From: CAMDMI01 sp036759185
GTDB lineage: Bacteria; Bacteroidota; Bacteroidia; Cytophagales; Flexibacteraceae
Direction: 5' to 3'
Assembly: GCA_036759185.1 (NCBI GenBank)
Contig: DAIOVD010000002.1
Coordinates: 1-64,000, forward strand
DNA length: 64,000 nt
Shown here one piece after another: positions 44,450 to 54,025 of this stretch (position 1 is its first letter; each line of letters opens with the position of its first letter). A program made the translations under genes and the position numbers. The notes below the pieces were generated by a model. That model searched no databases, was not told the DNA's origin, and saw only the letters and a program-made list of their open reading frames with translations.

Positions 44450-47323
44450 ATGAAATTTACCTTGCTCAAGGTATGCCTGTTTGTGCTTGCAGGTGTATCC
44501 ACTGCTTTCGGGCAGCTCACCTGGGAAGGTGGTGTAAACCCGGAACAGAATCAACCCGGGACCATCCTTTTCAACGCTGCCGGAACACCACTCGCCAATG
44601 CAACCGGAACCTTATATCTCCACACGGGTGTGACCCTGAACGGTGCAGCCTGGCAGAATGTGATCGGTAACTGGGGCGTAAATACAACGCAACCTGCCCT
44701 TACTCTGGTTTCGGCCAATCAGTACAAACTGGTGATTTCCACGTCCATCCAAAGCTTTTACAATGTGGCTTCGGGCTCTATCACCAAACTGAATGTGGTG
44801 GTGCGGAATTCAGCCGGAAATGCCCAGACAGCTGATCTTTCTCTCAATGTGGGATCATTTGATATGAACCTGACTTCACCTTCTGATGGCGCCACTGTTT
44901 TGTGGAATCCTGCTGGTGGTGGATTGTCTGTCACCGCCTCCAATACCGGCGGGGATGCCAGTTATGCCTTACGGGCACCCAATGGTACAATGCTCGATTC
45001 GGTGGCTTCGGCCAGTAGCTATTCCTATTCGGTTGCGGCACCTGTTAATGGAAAGTATCGTTTATCGTCCCGGAAAAACGGGGTTGCGATTCAGAAAACC
45101 TTCAGTGTGATCAAAGCGCAGGTGCCGGAGAGTGCTGCGATACCGTCCGGATTGAGGGATGGTGTAAATTACAACGATGTGGATGCGACAAAAGCCACCC
45201 TGGTCCTCAATGCACCGGGCAAAGATTTTGTGTATGTGGCCGGGAACTTCAACAGCTGGAATCCAACTGATGCGCATGTGATGAAAAAGGATCCCGTCAG
45301 TGGCAAATTCTGGTACGATGTTACCGGATTGACCCCAGGCACGTGGTATGCGTTTCAGTATTGGGTGTGTGATGACAGTCCGGCCGCCAATTCACCCAAA
45401 GCCGTGAAGACAGCCGATCCGTTTTCAACCCTGGTTTTATCGCCGTTTGATGATCCTGAGATTGTGACATTGGGCGTTTATCCGGGCTTGCCGGTGTACA
45501 ATACCATTGCGCCGGGACAGGACAGAGAAGTATCGGTGATCCAGACCGGCCCGAATGCCTACTGGCAATACAACTGGACCAGCTCGACGAAAGCCAATCA
45601 GACGGTTTCGAAAAAAGATCTGGTGATTTATGAGTTGCTGATCCGGGATTTCGACAGCCGGCGGACGTATCAGGATCTGATTGACCGGTTCGATTATTTT
45701 AAGAATCTGAAGATCAATGCCATTGAGCTGATGCCGATTATGGAGTTTGAAGGAAATATGAGCTGGGGATACAATCCGGCTTTCCACATGGCACCTGACA
45801 AACGGTACGGAGCGCCGGCCAAACTGAAAGAGTTTATTGATCTCTGCCACCAGAACGGCATTGCGGTGATTCTGGACATTGCCCTCAACCATGTATTCGG
45901 GCGCTCACCTCTGGAACGTATGTGGATGGTCGATACCGATGGTGACGGTTGGGGAAATGGCATTTCGGCCGACAATCCATACTGCAATGTGGTGCCCAAA
46001 CACACCAACAATGTGGGCACCGACCTCAATCATTTCAACGAACCCAACAACCTCACCAACACATATGTGATGCGCACCATTGAAGAGTGGATCAATGAAT
46101 ACCGCATCGATGGTTTCCGTTGGGATCTCACGCAGGGTTTCACCAACAATTGTTCTGCAAATGATGCTGGCTGTACAGGCAGCAACCAGGCAGACCGGAT
46201 GGCCAAACTGAAATGGTACGCCGATAAACAGTGGGAGGTCGATCCAAACTTCTATGTAATTTTTGAGCACTGGGCTTTCGGAGAGATTCCGACCTACACC
46301 AACTACCGCCTCAGCGAAACTCCCGCCAAAGGGATCATTTGCTGGAACCGAGGTGACGATGAATCGACCAATCTGGTGAAAGGAAATCTCACAGGTCTGA
46401 GTGCCTGGGTCGAAGCTTCAACCGGACGGAGACAGGGAAATATGGAAAGTCACGATGAAGAACGCGTCGTCTACCGTGCCATCAATGAATCGGGACAAAC
46501 CAGTGGAAATCTGGACAAAGTCCTGGCCCGGATGCCTGCCTTAGGTTCGATCTTCTTCCTTGCCCCGGGACCAAAAATGATCTGGAATTTTGCCGAACTG
46601 GGATGGAACCTTTCCATCAACACATGTGCCAATGGAACCATCAACAACAACTGCCGGATCGACACCAAACCGCAACCGCAATGGGCGCAGAACTGGATGG
46701 GAAACCCGGCCCGGAAAAATATCTACGACAACTGGGCCAAACTGATCGAACTGCGCAGCAAGTCGGACGTTTTTGAGAACGGACAGTTCGCCTTCAACCT
46801 CACCACAACCGGCCGGCCAAGACTTGATATCTGGACCAGCACGCAACCGGCAGCCGGACTTTCATACGTGATGGTGCATGCCAATTTCTCCAACAACCCG
46901 ATGACCTTCCAGGCATTTTTTCCATACACCGGCACCTGGTACAATCTGATGGACAACACTCCGATTACTGTAACCAGCACCACAATGGACATGACCCTGG
47001 CTGCAGACGGAGGCTTTGCGGTTTATGGAAATGCGCCCAATGTGTTTGTATCATCGGCACCCATTCTGTCGGCTGAAAGACTGAAACTTTCCGTCCGTAA
47101 TCCGGGCAGTGACCAGACGGCGTTTATTCAGTATGAGATTCCGGCAACCAGTAACAAGGCTGTTTTCAATTTGTATTCATTGGAAGGAAAGCGGCTGATG
47201 ACCAAAGAAGTGACGGGAACCTCGGGAACGGTTTCGATGCACTGTCCGTTTGCACGTGGTTTATACCTGGTGGAAATGGTAACCGCCAACGGTCGGAAAA
47301 CAGAAAAGCTGTTGCTGGAGTAA
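44450..47323 (+). CDS. Secreted GH13 alpha-amylase-type enzyme with T9SS sorting domain
   Basis: A 957-aa exported glycoside hydrolase. A signal peptide (1-21) is followed by about 220 residues of beta-rich, Ig-like sequence, then a CBM48-like module (about 255-330, FVYVAGNFNSWNP) and the GH13 barrel (about 385-790). Catalytic residues by pattern: Asp559 in DGFRWDL, Glu606 in FEHWAFGE and Asp669 in ESHDEE. A type A T9SS tail ends the protein (about 885-957, LYSLEGKRLMTKEV ... ARGLYLVEMV). It should act on alpha-glucans outside the cell or at the surface. No susC/susD pair is adjacent. A strong terminator follows. Confidence 0.93.
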   Translation: MKFTLLKVCLFVLAGVSTAFGQLTWEGGVNPEQNQPGTILFNAAGTPLANATGTLYLHTGVTLNGAAWQNVIGNWGVNTTQPALTLVSANQYKLVISTSIQSFYNVASGSITKLNVVVRNSAGNAQTADLSLNVGSFDMNLTSPSDGATVLWNPAGGGLSVTASNTGGDASYALRAPNGTMLDSVASASSYSYSVAAPVNGKYRLSSRKNGVAIQKTFSVIKAQVPESAAIPSGLRDGVNYNDVDATKATLVLNAPGKDFVYVAGNFNSWNPTDAHVMKKDPVSGKFWYDVTGLTPGTWYAFQYWVCDDSPAANSPKAVKTADPFSTLVLSPFDDPEIVTLGVYPGLPVYNTIAPGQDREVSVIQTGPNAYWQYNWTSSTKANQTVSKKDLVIYELLIRDFDSRRTYQDLIDRFDYFKNLKINAIELMPIMEFEGNMSWGYNPAFHMAPDKRYGAPAKLKEFIDLCHQNGIAVILDIALNHVFGRSPLERMWMVDTDGDGWGNGISADNPYCNVVPKHTNNVGTDLNHFNEPNNLTNTYVMRTIEEWINEYRIDGFRWDLTQGFTNNCSANDAGCTGSNQADRMAKLKWYADKQWEVDPNFYVIFEHWAFGEIPTYTNYRLSETPAKGIICWNRGDDESTNLVKGNLTGLSAWVEASTGRRQGNMESHDEERVVYRAINESGQTSGNLDKVLARMPALGSIFFLAPGPKMIWNFAELGWNLSINTCANGTINNNCRIDTKPQPQWAQNWMGNPARKNIYDNWAKLIELRSKSDVFENGQFAFNLTTTGRPRLDIWTSTQPAAGLSYVMVHANFSNNPMTFQAFFPYTGTWYNLMDNTPITVTSTTMDMTLAADGGFAVYGNAPNVFVSSAPILSAERLKLSVRNPGSDQTAFIQYEIPATSNKAVFNLYSLEGKRLMTKEVTGTSGTVSMHCPFARGLYLVEMVTANGRKTEKLLLE

Positions 47324-47342
47324 CGAAGTTCAGAAATGACGG

Positions 47343-47401
47343 AACCGGAAGGTACCTGAATGGAATCGGTGAGATTCGGTTGGGTGCCTTCCGGTTTTTT
47401 T
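47343..47401 (+). terminator. Intrinsic terminator after the amylase gene
   Basis: A 14-bp stem (47343-47356 with 47383-47396, one G-U pair) with a 26-nt loop is followed by a T run that ends at the scaffold gap. Arms read AACCGGAAGGTACC and GGTGCCTTCCGGTT. Confidence 0.8.
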
Positions 47402-47501
47402 NNNNNNNNNNNNNNNNNNNNNNNNNNNNNNNNNNNNNNNNNNNNNNNNNNNNNNNNNNNNNNNNNNNNNNNNNNNNNNNNNNNNNNNNNNNNNNNNNNN
47501 N
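47402..47501. other. Scaffold gap of 100 N
   Basis: Exactly 100 Ns. Unlike the gap at 8399 the flanks share no obvious overlap, so the true length and content are unknown. It removes the 3' part of the minus-strand membrane-protein gene to its right. Confidence 0.98.
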
Positions 47502-48069
47502 TGATTTCTTTCAGCGTGAGGTCGTACCGGGCCTTGATGAGCAGGATCATAAACAAACCCATCACCAGAAGCAGCAATCCTCCTTTTACCCAGAACAGAT
47601 CGGGGTTGATGTCGGGATTGCCGGAAACAAAGTAGACCGTGGCCAGTGCCGAAATGCCTACTATGGCCAGGGAGAATTCATAAGACCAGAGCAGAAACAT
47701 GGCCGCTCCCAGAAGAAGTGCCATGTAGTTGAGGCAATGTCCGGTAAGGAGATCATTGCCAATGAGGCTGAATGTGTAGGCATTCTGAAGAGAAATCAGA
47801 AGGAAGGCCAGCATCACCAGATAAAAACTGGGGTACTCTTTCCGCTTCCATGCCCATAAAGCCAGAGCGAGTATACAAGAGATTCCCAACCGGATCGCCA
47901 GCAACTGTTGCCAATGGTTGGGAATGTTGAAGTAATCGGTCACCGCAAAGAGCGGATCAAAAATGATGGCCACCCATGCACCGATCACATGAAACCGGGT
48001 GGATGATTGGTCCAGCTCTTTTCTCAACAGTTCATCGGAAATGCTGAGGTTAATCGGAGGCGTATTCAA
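47502..48069 (-). CDS. N-terminal half of a multi-TM sensor-like protein, truncated by the gap
   Basis: Only the first 189 residues are present. After a hydrophilic 28-residue start (MNTPPINLSISDELLRKELD) there are about six transmembrane segments (WVAIIFDPLFAVTDYF, LLAIRLGISCILALALW and so on), ending with a positively charged KARYDLTLKEI helix that continues into the gap. Such N-terminal 5-6 TM modules, often followed by a coiled linker, are typical of membrane-bound sensor kinases and cyclases, but the output domain is missing, so this is inference. Frames reading through the Ns into the amylase 3' end are not real. Confidence 0.6.
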
Positions 48070-48540
48070 AAGACAGATGTTGTTTGTAGCAGTTCATCCA
48101 CCATAGAGGTAAATGAGGATTGCAAAGTCCAACCGAATCAGATGAGAAAGAAGCCAAACCAGCAGTTGAACTTACACTATTCTCCGAAGCGCTGTTGTAG
48201 AATCGGAATTGTTGCCTTCCAAATCCTCTGAAGACTGACTTCCAGAAGTTTACATGCAACAAGGATCGATCAGCTATGGATACAATTCATAAAGAAGCCT
48301 CGCCAACACCATTACTCATTTTGGAGCAAGCGTCAATTAAGGCCGGATGTCTGCAAAACCAATCGAAAAACCTCATCATTGTATGGCTGACGGATCCCAG
48401 GTTTCTTCAACATCTTCCCGAATTGATCCCGTACTTCCGGAATGGTAATGAGAGATGATTCAATAATAAAGTCCACCATTGGTTCGGGAAACAGGAATGC
48501 TGTATCATTGAACTTTGATCCCTTTATTCTCTGATCCATC
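48070..48540. other. Intergenic region without a supported gene
   Basis: 471 bp between the divergent truncated membrane protein and the signal-peptidase-like gene. Two short overlapping frames (60 aa on the plus strand, 72 aa on the minus strand, about 48276-48551) show no recognisable family, no signal peptide and no promoter box. The right end (ATTGAACTTTGATCC at about 48507-48521) resembles a promoter region for the gene that starts at 48541. Confidence 0.5.
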
Positions 48541-49698
48541 ATGCTGGACACCGTTCAAACCCGCACCTTATCAAAACGAAAAGCCTTCCTGTACAGTCTT
48601 ATTTATCCGGGAACCGGCCATTTTTATGCCGGACGAAAACTGGAAGGTATTCTGATGGGAATCTGCATCCTGATTCCGTCCATGTTGGTGAGAATGGTAG
48701 GTTACCAGTTTACCAGTGCCTTTGTTGTGGTGCTTTTGGTCCCTGTTTTCTGGCTTTTCAGTGCGTACCGGGCCTATTATGTCACAGATCCGGAAAAGGA
48801 ACAGTCGGATCATTTCCTGAACCGGTGGTTTGTGATGGTGGGTGCAGGCCTGACAATGTTGTTCCTGTACGGCACGGGAACAATCCGGGGAGCGGGCTTT
48901 GACGCCATCGGGCGGATTGTCTTTAAGAATATGAGTTCCGAATCAAATTCTCCCGCTGTGATACCGGGAGAAACCATCGCCATTGAAAAAACGCAGGACA
49001 TCAAAAGAGGAGACATCATCTGCATTCAATCTCCCAAAGATCAGCCCAAAAGTGAGTGGATTTTCCGGTGTGTTGCCATTTCCGGTGAATCCCTGGAAAT
49101 CCGGAATGGGATCGCCTTCACAAATGGACAGAGAGAACAGAAGGATAGAGAACTTCAGTTTCGTTATTATGTAGTTGCTCCTGATGAGATTCAGGATGCT
49201 TTGTTTGAAGAATGGGGAATCCGGGAATATTATCGGATGCCCGGAGGGTATTCCATTTTCACAACGGAGAAGACGGCTGCTTTTCTCCAGAAAGAATTCG
49301 GCAAACAAATCGAGAAGATGACCGAAACAAATCCGAATCCGGAAACCTTTCCTCAGGATTCCTCTTTCCATTGGAATGTTGACTTTTTGGGCCCGGTTTG
49401 GGTGCCTTCGAAAGGAGCCACCATCGAACTCACAGCCCGGAATACCATTCTATATGCATCCTGTCTGGAGCTCGAAAACAACCAGATCCGGATTCAGGGA
49501 ACCGATGCCATTCTGAATGACCAGAAACTGAAAACCTACACCTTCACCCAGAACTACTTTTTTGTGATGGGCGACAACCGGCACAATGCACTCGACTCAC
49601 GTTTCTGGGGATTTGTTCCTCAATCACAGATCGTAGGGAAAGCCCTCTACATTATGAACAGCCCGGACACAGACCGAATCGGACAGGAATTCAAGTGA
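48541..49698 (+). CDS. Signal peptidase I-like protein lacking the catalytic lysine
   Basis: A 385-aa membrane protein with the layout of Bacteroidota signal peptidase I: an N-terminal SLIYPGTGHFYAGRKLEG stretch, three to four TM helices (to about 115) and an S26 peptidase-like domain. The candidate nucleophile Ser135 is present (SESNSPAVIPGE aligned with GSMMPTLLIGD of E. coli LepB). Where LepB has its general-base lysine (YIKRAVGLPGD) this protein has Phe175 (WIFRCVAISGE). The C-terminal MGDNRHNALDSRFWGFVP block is kept, except that Ala replaces the usual Ser after the Asn. It therefore looks like an inactive or altered paralogue; a normal LepB must exist elsewhere. Confidence 0.8.
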   Translation: MLDTVQTRTLSKRKAFLYSLIYPGTGHFYAGRKLEGILMGICILIPSMLVRMVGYQFTSAFVVVLLVPVFWLFSAYRAYYVTDPEKEQSDHFLNRWFVMVGAGLTMLFLYGTGTIRGAGFDAIGRIVFKNMSSESNSPAVIPGETIAIEKTQDIKRGDIICIQSPKDQPKSEWIFRCVAISGESLEIRNGIAFTNGQREQKDRELQFRYYVVAPDEIQDALFEEWGIREYYRMPGGYSIFTTEKTAAFLQKEFGKQIEKMTETNPNPETFPQDSSFHWNVDFLGPVWVPSKGATIELTARNTILYASCLELENNQIRIQGTDAILNDQKLKTYTFTQNYFFVMGDNRHNALDSRFWGFVPQSQIVGKALYIMNSPDTDRIGQEFK

Positions 49699-49723
49699 TG
49701 CAGTTGGCTGGGTGGATAAAGCT

Positions 49724-50344
49724 TTATTTATCCAGCTTCCCAACCACCTCGTATTGCACGCCTTCATTGGTCACCACACTTTTGTAGAGAACATTGTCGT
49801 ATTCAAAGAAGGTTTTGCCGTCGATGGTCACCTCATCCACATCGTGGTCCGGCAGTTCGGGAACGATGGCTCCCACCGCAGGTTCAACGGTTTCGTATTC
49901 CTCGTTGTTGTTCTGACGGTAGTAGGTTCCCATATAATAAAAGTGTGGAACCGCTCCGAACATCACCCTGTGGTAACCCACTGGCAAAACCCGGATGCGC
50001 AACCCAAACGGAGCCGCGACCACCGCATAGCCGGACGGTGCACCCTGATAATACATTCCATTGTGGAAATAATAATCCCGGCGGCGGTGATTGTAGGTAA
50101 TGCATCCCAGAGGTAAAACCGATACGGTCCGGAAGCGACGGGGCCGAACGACAACGACTCTTGACCGTGAAAACGCCGGTCGACGAACTACAACAGTACG
50201 GCGATGCCGGTTGCCATGGTTGTTGCGATTGGTATGGTGTTGGCCCTGTCCTTTGTGATCGTGGCCAAAGCGGCCACCTTGCTGTGCCAGAAGCGGCTCA
50301 CACAGCAGGACGGAGAGTAAAAGGATCAGCAGTTTCGTTTTCAT
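49724..50344 (-). CDS. DUF6515 family exported protein
   Basis: A 206-aa secreted protein. Signal peptide (MKTKLLILLLSVLLCEPLLAQ), then a region rich in His, Arg, Asn and Gly (about 22-75), followed by the family core: ITYNHRRRDYYFHNGMYYQ, GYAVVAAPFGLRIRVLPVGY and a YYMGTYYRQ block. The family is common in Bacteroidota and has no established function; the mature protein is probably periplasmic or outer-membrane associated. Convergent with the signal-peptidase-like gene (25 bp between the stops). Confidence 0.85.
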   Translation of the reverse strand: MKTKLLILLLSVLLCEPLLAQQGGRFGHDHKGQGQHHTNRNNHGNRHRRTVVVRRPAFSRSRVVVVRPRRFRTVSVLPLGCITYNHRRRDYYFHNGMYYQGAPSGYAVVAAPFGLRIRVLPVGYHRVMFGAVPHFYYMGTYYRQNNNEEYETVEPAVGAIVPELPDHDVDEVTIDGKTFFEYDNVLYKSVVTNEGVQYEVVGKLDK

Positions 50345-50479
50345 AGGTTGATTGTTTTTTTGCGTAGAGTCGTTCCGATGCCGAATGTTTAACGGACGGA
50401 AAAGAAAAAATGGATGAATCGGATTTCGGTCCGATCATCTTTCGTTCATTTTCTTCGGAAGTTACTGATTTTAAACGTA

Positions 50480-50962
50480 CTACTTCAGGAATTCTTCCAC
50501 ACAACCCATCGCAAAACGGACGGCCTCCTCGAGAACTTCTGTCCGTGAACCACTCAGGACTGTATTGAATGATTGGTAGGTTCCGCCCATTCCCACGCAT
50601 ACAAAGACGGAACCAGCCGGTGCTGAAATCTGGTACGCATTCACGGACGGTGAGGCACTGCCTGTAATGGACAAAACCAGTTCGGCTTCCGGAATCCGTT
50701 TGGCCAGACCATACGCCATTTCGAGGGTGGTTTGTTTGGATTCAGCACCGAAGGCATCGAGGGTTTCCTTCTTTACGCCAAGCAGGCTTATTTTCAATGC
50801 TTTGTCGTAGGTGACAACTCCTCCTTTCAAAATGGCCGATGCTCCCGGAACCGAAGCGACTGTGGCAGCCAGCAATCCGGCGGTGATGCTTTCAGCAAAA
50901 GCAATGTGCAGATTGCGCTCTTTTAAAAGATTGTGAAAGCGAAGAGTTTCGGATTCCGTCAT
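50480..50962 (-). CDS. CinA C-terminal domain protein, nicotinamide-nucleotide amidohydrolase family
   Basis: A 160-aa stand-alone CinA C-terminal (PncC-type) domain. The signature is IAFAESITAGLLAATVASV followed by GASAILKGGVVTYDKALK and a VLSITGSASPS stretch. PncC enzymes deamidate nicotinamide mononucleotide. The usual AESCTGG motif is altered to AESITAG, so the Cys and one Gly are replaced; whether activity remains is not clear from sequence. The full-length CinA N-terminal domain is absent. Confidence 0.85.
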   Translation of the reverse strand: MTESETLRFHNLLKERNLHIAFAESITAGLLAATVASVPGASAILKGGVVTYDKALKISLLGVKKETLDAFGAESKQTTLEMAYGLAKRIPEAELVLSITGSASPSVNAYQISAPAGSVFVCVGMGGTYQSFNTVLSGSRTEVLEEAVRFAMGCVEEFLK

Positions 50963-51000
50963 TTGGAAGTGTGCTTCTTTAATTGATGAATCCGGGCAAC

Positions 51001-52926
51001 CTATTTTTTCTTCACAACCTTCCTGAGATCGAGACTCACCCGCCTGTTTTTCGCACGGCCCTCCGGATAATCGGTTCCATCCGGCTTATTGTTCGGGAAA
51101 AGAGGCACAAGTGGTCCTTTCGCGACTGTGGCTATTCTGGTTTGGTCTGCCCCTTTGCTGACCAGATACGATTTTACTTTCTCCGCCCTTGTTTTTGAAA
51201 GCTTGAGATTGAGTGCTTTTGATCCTTTATTATCAGTATGACCCGTAAGGGTTAACCGATAAATAGGATTCTGTTTTAAAAAGGAAGCCAGAGAATCAAG
51301 GTGAGGAAGGGTATTGGCTGTCAATGTATTGGAGCCTGGTTCAAACTGAATGTTCTGAGAAATGGCTTTCATCAGAATGGTCGTTTGCTGGTTTACACCT
51401 TTGCTGTCGTTCTTCGTTTTCTGATCCAGCTTTCCGATTTTGATCTCTTCTGGCTTGGGCATAACCGCTACTGGAGGCGGGGCGATAACCGGTTCAACAG
51501 GGGTTTCTTTCATCTCTGCTACCTGAGGAGTAACAGGAGATGGTTTTTGTGGGTCCCGAACGGATTTCTGATAGGCAACCCAGGATAAAGAATCCAGATA
51601 TGGAAGACGTTTGACATAGAATACATCTTCACAACAAACCTGCAGATCCAATACATGGCCAGCAGCACGGTTCGAGGAAAGAAACGCACCATGGCCACCG
51701 TTCAATTGAAAATAGGAATCATCGGCCATTGAATTCACTGGTTTTCCCAGGTTGATGGGCTTACCAAATCCGTTTCCGGCTTTGCGGCTGAGGAATACAT
51801 CATATCCTCCGAAACCAGGATGGTAATCTGATGTGAAATACAGATGACCCGTCTTTTCATCCAGGCAAGGCGACTGATCATTCCCTGCGGAATTTACCAA
51901 ACGACCCAGATTAGCAGCGTTTCCAAATTTCCTTTTCTTCAGGTTGTAGGTAGAAACCCAGATGTCTTTTCCTCCGGCACCTCCTTTTCGGTCAGATACG
52001 AAATACAAGGTTTCAATCAATGTGTTTTTCACCGTGGTGGTCACCACAAAGGGCTGAGAATTGCTGCTTCCCGGTTTGTTGATGGCACCATCCAGTTTAC
52101 GGATGTTTTCAAATTTTCCTTTCACTACATCGGCCAGATAAATGGCACAGTTTAGTTTGCCGGATTCGGTTTCCAGGCAGCGGGTAAAATAAAAGTGCCG
52201 TCCGTCCGGAGTAAAGCTTCCATTTCCGGAATGTACTCCGGGAGGAGTGAGAAGCCGGGGAGATTCGAGATGATCAAAATTCAGGTCAGACTGCCGGTAC
52301 ACATAAATGCGGGTCGTTAGAAAGTTGGTCACAGCCGGATCAAAACTCGCGACAGAGTCCTGCCTCAGAGAACTGAAAACGAGCGTACTGTCGTTCATCC
52401 GGACCGGTGAGAAATCAGCGTATCCGGAGTTGGGAAAGCGAAAATTTGTATCCAACTGAAACCGGCTGGAAACGGTATCTGCCTTTGAAATTTCATCAAT
52501 GGCATTTGACAGAAATTTCCCCCTGGCTTTTGCGGTTCCGTCTGCATCCCGGCGTTTGTCAAGTTGGTCTATCCAGATTTTTGCTTTGTCGTAGTTACCA
52601 GCATTGTAATAATTCTGAATAATCGGGATCAACAACTTTGCACTTCCCTTTATCTTGGGGTTGTAGGCCGATTCCAAGGTGGAAGCAGCCTTCGCTGGTA
52701 ATCGTGCTTCCTGGTAAGCCTCGCCCAGTAACTGGGCAAATTTCTGATTGCCCGGGTATGCTTTCCGGATTCCTTCCAAAACCGGAATGGCAGAAAAATA
52801 AGAACCTCTGGCGACCTGATTTTTAAGATTCTGAAACGTAGACCGGCTGGTGTCGATCTGACTGAACCCGCAGACAGGTACACCAAGAGTGAAACCTGCA
52901 AAAATGAGTAAGGGTAGAAATTTCAT
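51001..52926 (-). CDS. OmpA/PD40 outer-membrane anchor protein (PorE-like)
   Basis: A 641-aa exported protein. Start at MKFLPLLIFAGFTLGV (signal peptide); an ATG at 52962 would overlap porP by 16 bp. A TPR-like helical part (about 20-140) is followed by WD40-like PD40 repeats (about 160-430, with DGRHFYFTRCLE, ETLYFVSDRKGGAGGKDIWV and GHLYFTSDYHPGFGGYDVFL), a Pro-rich linker (about 455-500) and a peptidoglycan-binding OmpA domain (about 525-635, LTLTGHTDNKGSKALNLKLS). This architecture is that of T9SS-linked anchors such as PorE. Third gene of a minus-strand unit after the cargo gene and porP. Confidence 0.88.
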   Translation of the reverse strand: MKFLPLLIFAGFTLGVPVCGFSQIDTSRSTFQNLKNQVARGSYFSAIPVLEGIRKAYPGNQKFAQLLGEAYQEARLPAKAASTLESAYNPKIKGSAKLLIPIIQNYYNAGNYDKAKIWIDQLDKRRDADGTAKARGKFLSNAIDEISKADTVSSRFQLDTNFRFPNSGYADFSPVRMNDSTLVFSSLRQDSVASFDPAVTNFLTTRIYVYRQSDLNFDHLESPRLLTPPGVHSGNGSFTPDGRHFYFTRCLETESGKLNCAIYLADVVKGKFENIRKLDGAINKPGSSNSQPFVVTTTVKNTLIETLYFVSDRKGGAGGKDIWVSTYNLKKRKFGNAANLGRLVNSAGNDQSPCLDEKTGHLYFTSDYHPGFGGYDVFLSRKAGNGFGKPINLGKPVNSMADDSYFQLNGGHGAFLSSNRAAGHVLDLQVCCEDVFYVKRLPYLDSLSWVAYQKSVRDPQKPSPVTPQVAEMKETPVEPVIAPPPVAVMPKPEEIKIGKLDQKTKNDSKGVNQQTTILMKAISQNIQFEPGSNTLTANTLPHLDSLASFLKQNPIYRLTLTGHTDNKGSKALNLKLSKTRAEKVKSYLVSKGADQTRIATVAKGPLVPLFPNNKPDGTDYPEGRAKNRRVSLDLRKVVKKK

Positions 52927-52946
52927 TTGATTTTTGGAATCCCGGG

Positions 52947-54008
52947 TTAAAATGTTCGGCATGGTATTGTGAGTCTGGAACCCGTTTTCTTTCTGAAGAT
53001 TCCTCTGTAACTCAAGGTGAATTCCAGAGCACCAAAACCACCGAGGCCTATGAGTTTTTCTTTGTTACTGGCTTTGACCGCACTCGTATGCGTAACATCG
53101 TACGTGAGGGCAGCGGCAAACCGGTTTTTCTCAAACCGAACACCCGGTATGACGGCATCGTTTATCCGGTAAAAGAGGCCGGGAGCAATGACAAATCCGG
53201 ACGACTGGATATTCACCCATGAGCCCAGAACCAATTCCTGAGACGGACCTTGCCGGTTATAGAAAACAAACGGATCGATCGAAATCCGGTCTGACACGAT
53301 ATGGTTTGCTTCTGCTCCAATGGTGAACCTTTTTTTCTGGCTGGCGGTTGCAATGTCTGGAAGTGTACTGAATGTCTCCTGCAGGGAATTGAGACCAATG
53401 AAAGAACCATTCAGTTGTAAACGGGTGCGCTCCGACATTTGAAAATAGTAGGATGCACCCAACGAAATCTGAAGGTAGGTCTGCTTCCGGCTGCCAAAAC
53501 TTTCACCGGAAGAAATGGCTCCGTCAAAAATCCGCTGAACCGGGTCAAACTGGTTGTTGTATGTAAAGGATCCGGGATTGAGTTCTCTCATTTGCCAGGA
53601 AGCCTGGATACCAACCGAAATCTGATGTCTTTTCACCGGATCCAGAGAAGTAAAAACTGACGTACCTGCCGAAATATAGGTGGTCTTCAATGCCCCGTTC
53701 CCCATTTGATCCTGAACCAGACCGACCATCGTTCCAATTTTATCCAAACGAAGTTTTTTCGGAAAGAAGTTCAGCTCACCGTTCAGGTTCACCACGTTGT
53801 ATGGATTTCCGGAGGCATACCATTGGTTTCGGTACCCTCCCGAAATCCGGAAGTCCTCACGAAAAGATCCAATCCTGGCGGGATTGGTTACCTGTCGAAG
53901 CTGGGCTGATTGGGAAAAGGTAAAATCCTGCCCGTAACTCACAGATGAAAACATAATCATCATGGAGTATATGACGTAGATAAACTGTTTGCTTTTAGTT
54001 AAGTGCAT
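52947..54008 (-). CDS. PorP/SprF family T9SS outer-membrane protein
   Basis: A 353-aa beta-barrel protein of the PorP/SprF family. A signal peptide (cleavage after VSYG) precedes the family start DFTFSQSAQLRQVTNPARIGSF and GGYRNQWYA, and alternating strands continue to the C-terminus. SprF-type proteins are needed to export or attach specific cargo with type B (gliding-associated) C-terminal domains; the gene directly upstream encodes just such a cargo. 18 bp separate the cargo stop from this start, so co-expression is likely. Confidence 0.9.
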   Translation of the reverse strand: MHLTKSKQFIYVIYSMMIMFSSVSYGQDFTFSQSAQLRQVTNPARIGSFREDFRISGGYRNQWYASGNPYNVVNLNGELNFFPKKLRLDKIGTMVGLVQDQMGNGALKTTYISAGTSVFTSLDPVKRHQISVGIQASWQMRELNPGSFTYNNQFDPVQRIFDGAISSGESFGSRKQTYLQISLGASYYFQMSERTRLQLNGSFIGLNSLQETFSTLPDIATASQKKRFTIGAEANHIVSDRISIDPFVFYNRQGPSQELVLGSWVNIQSSGFVIAPGLFYRINDAVIPGVRFEKNRFAAALTYDVTHTSAVKASNKEKLIGLGGFGALEFTLSYRGIFRKKTGSRLTIPCRTF

Positions 54009-54025
54009 TGTAATTGGGTTTGGGA

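Noticed and set aside
47128..47401. Continuation of the truncated membrane protein through the Ns into the amylase 3' end
   Set aside because: The reading frame left of the gap is antisense to the certain T9SS tail of the amylase; it appears open only because the Ns are not read as stops.
48276..48551. Two short opposing frames (60 and 72 codons) before the signal-peptidase-like gene
   Set aside because: They overlap each other, show no family similarity and have no promoter or signal sequence.
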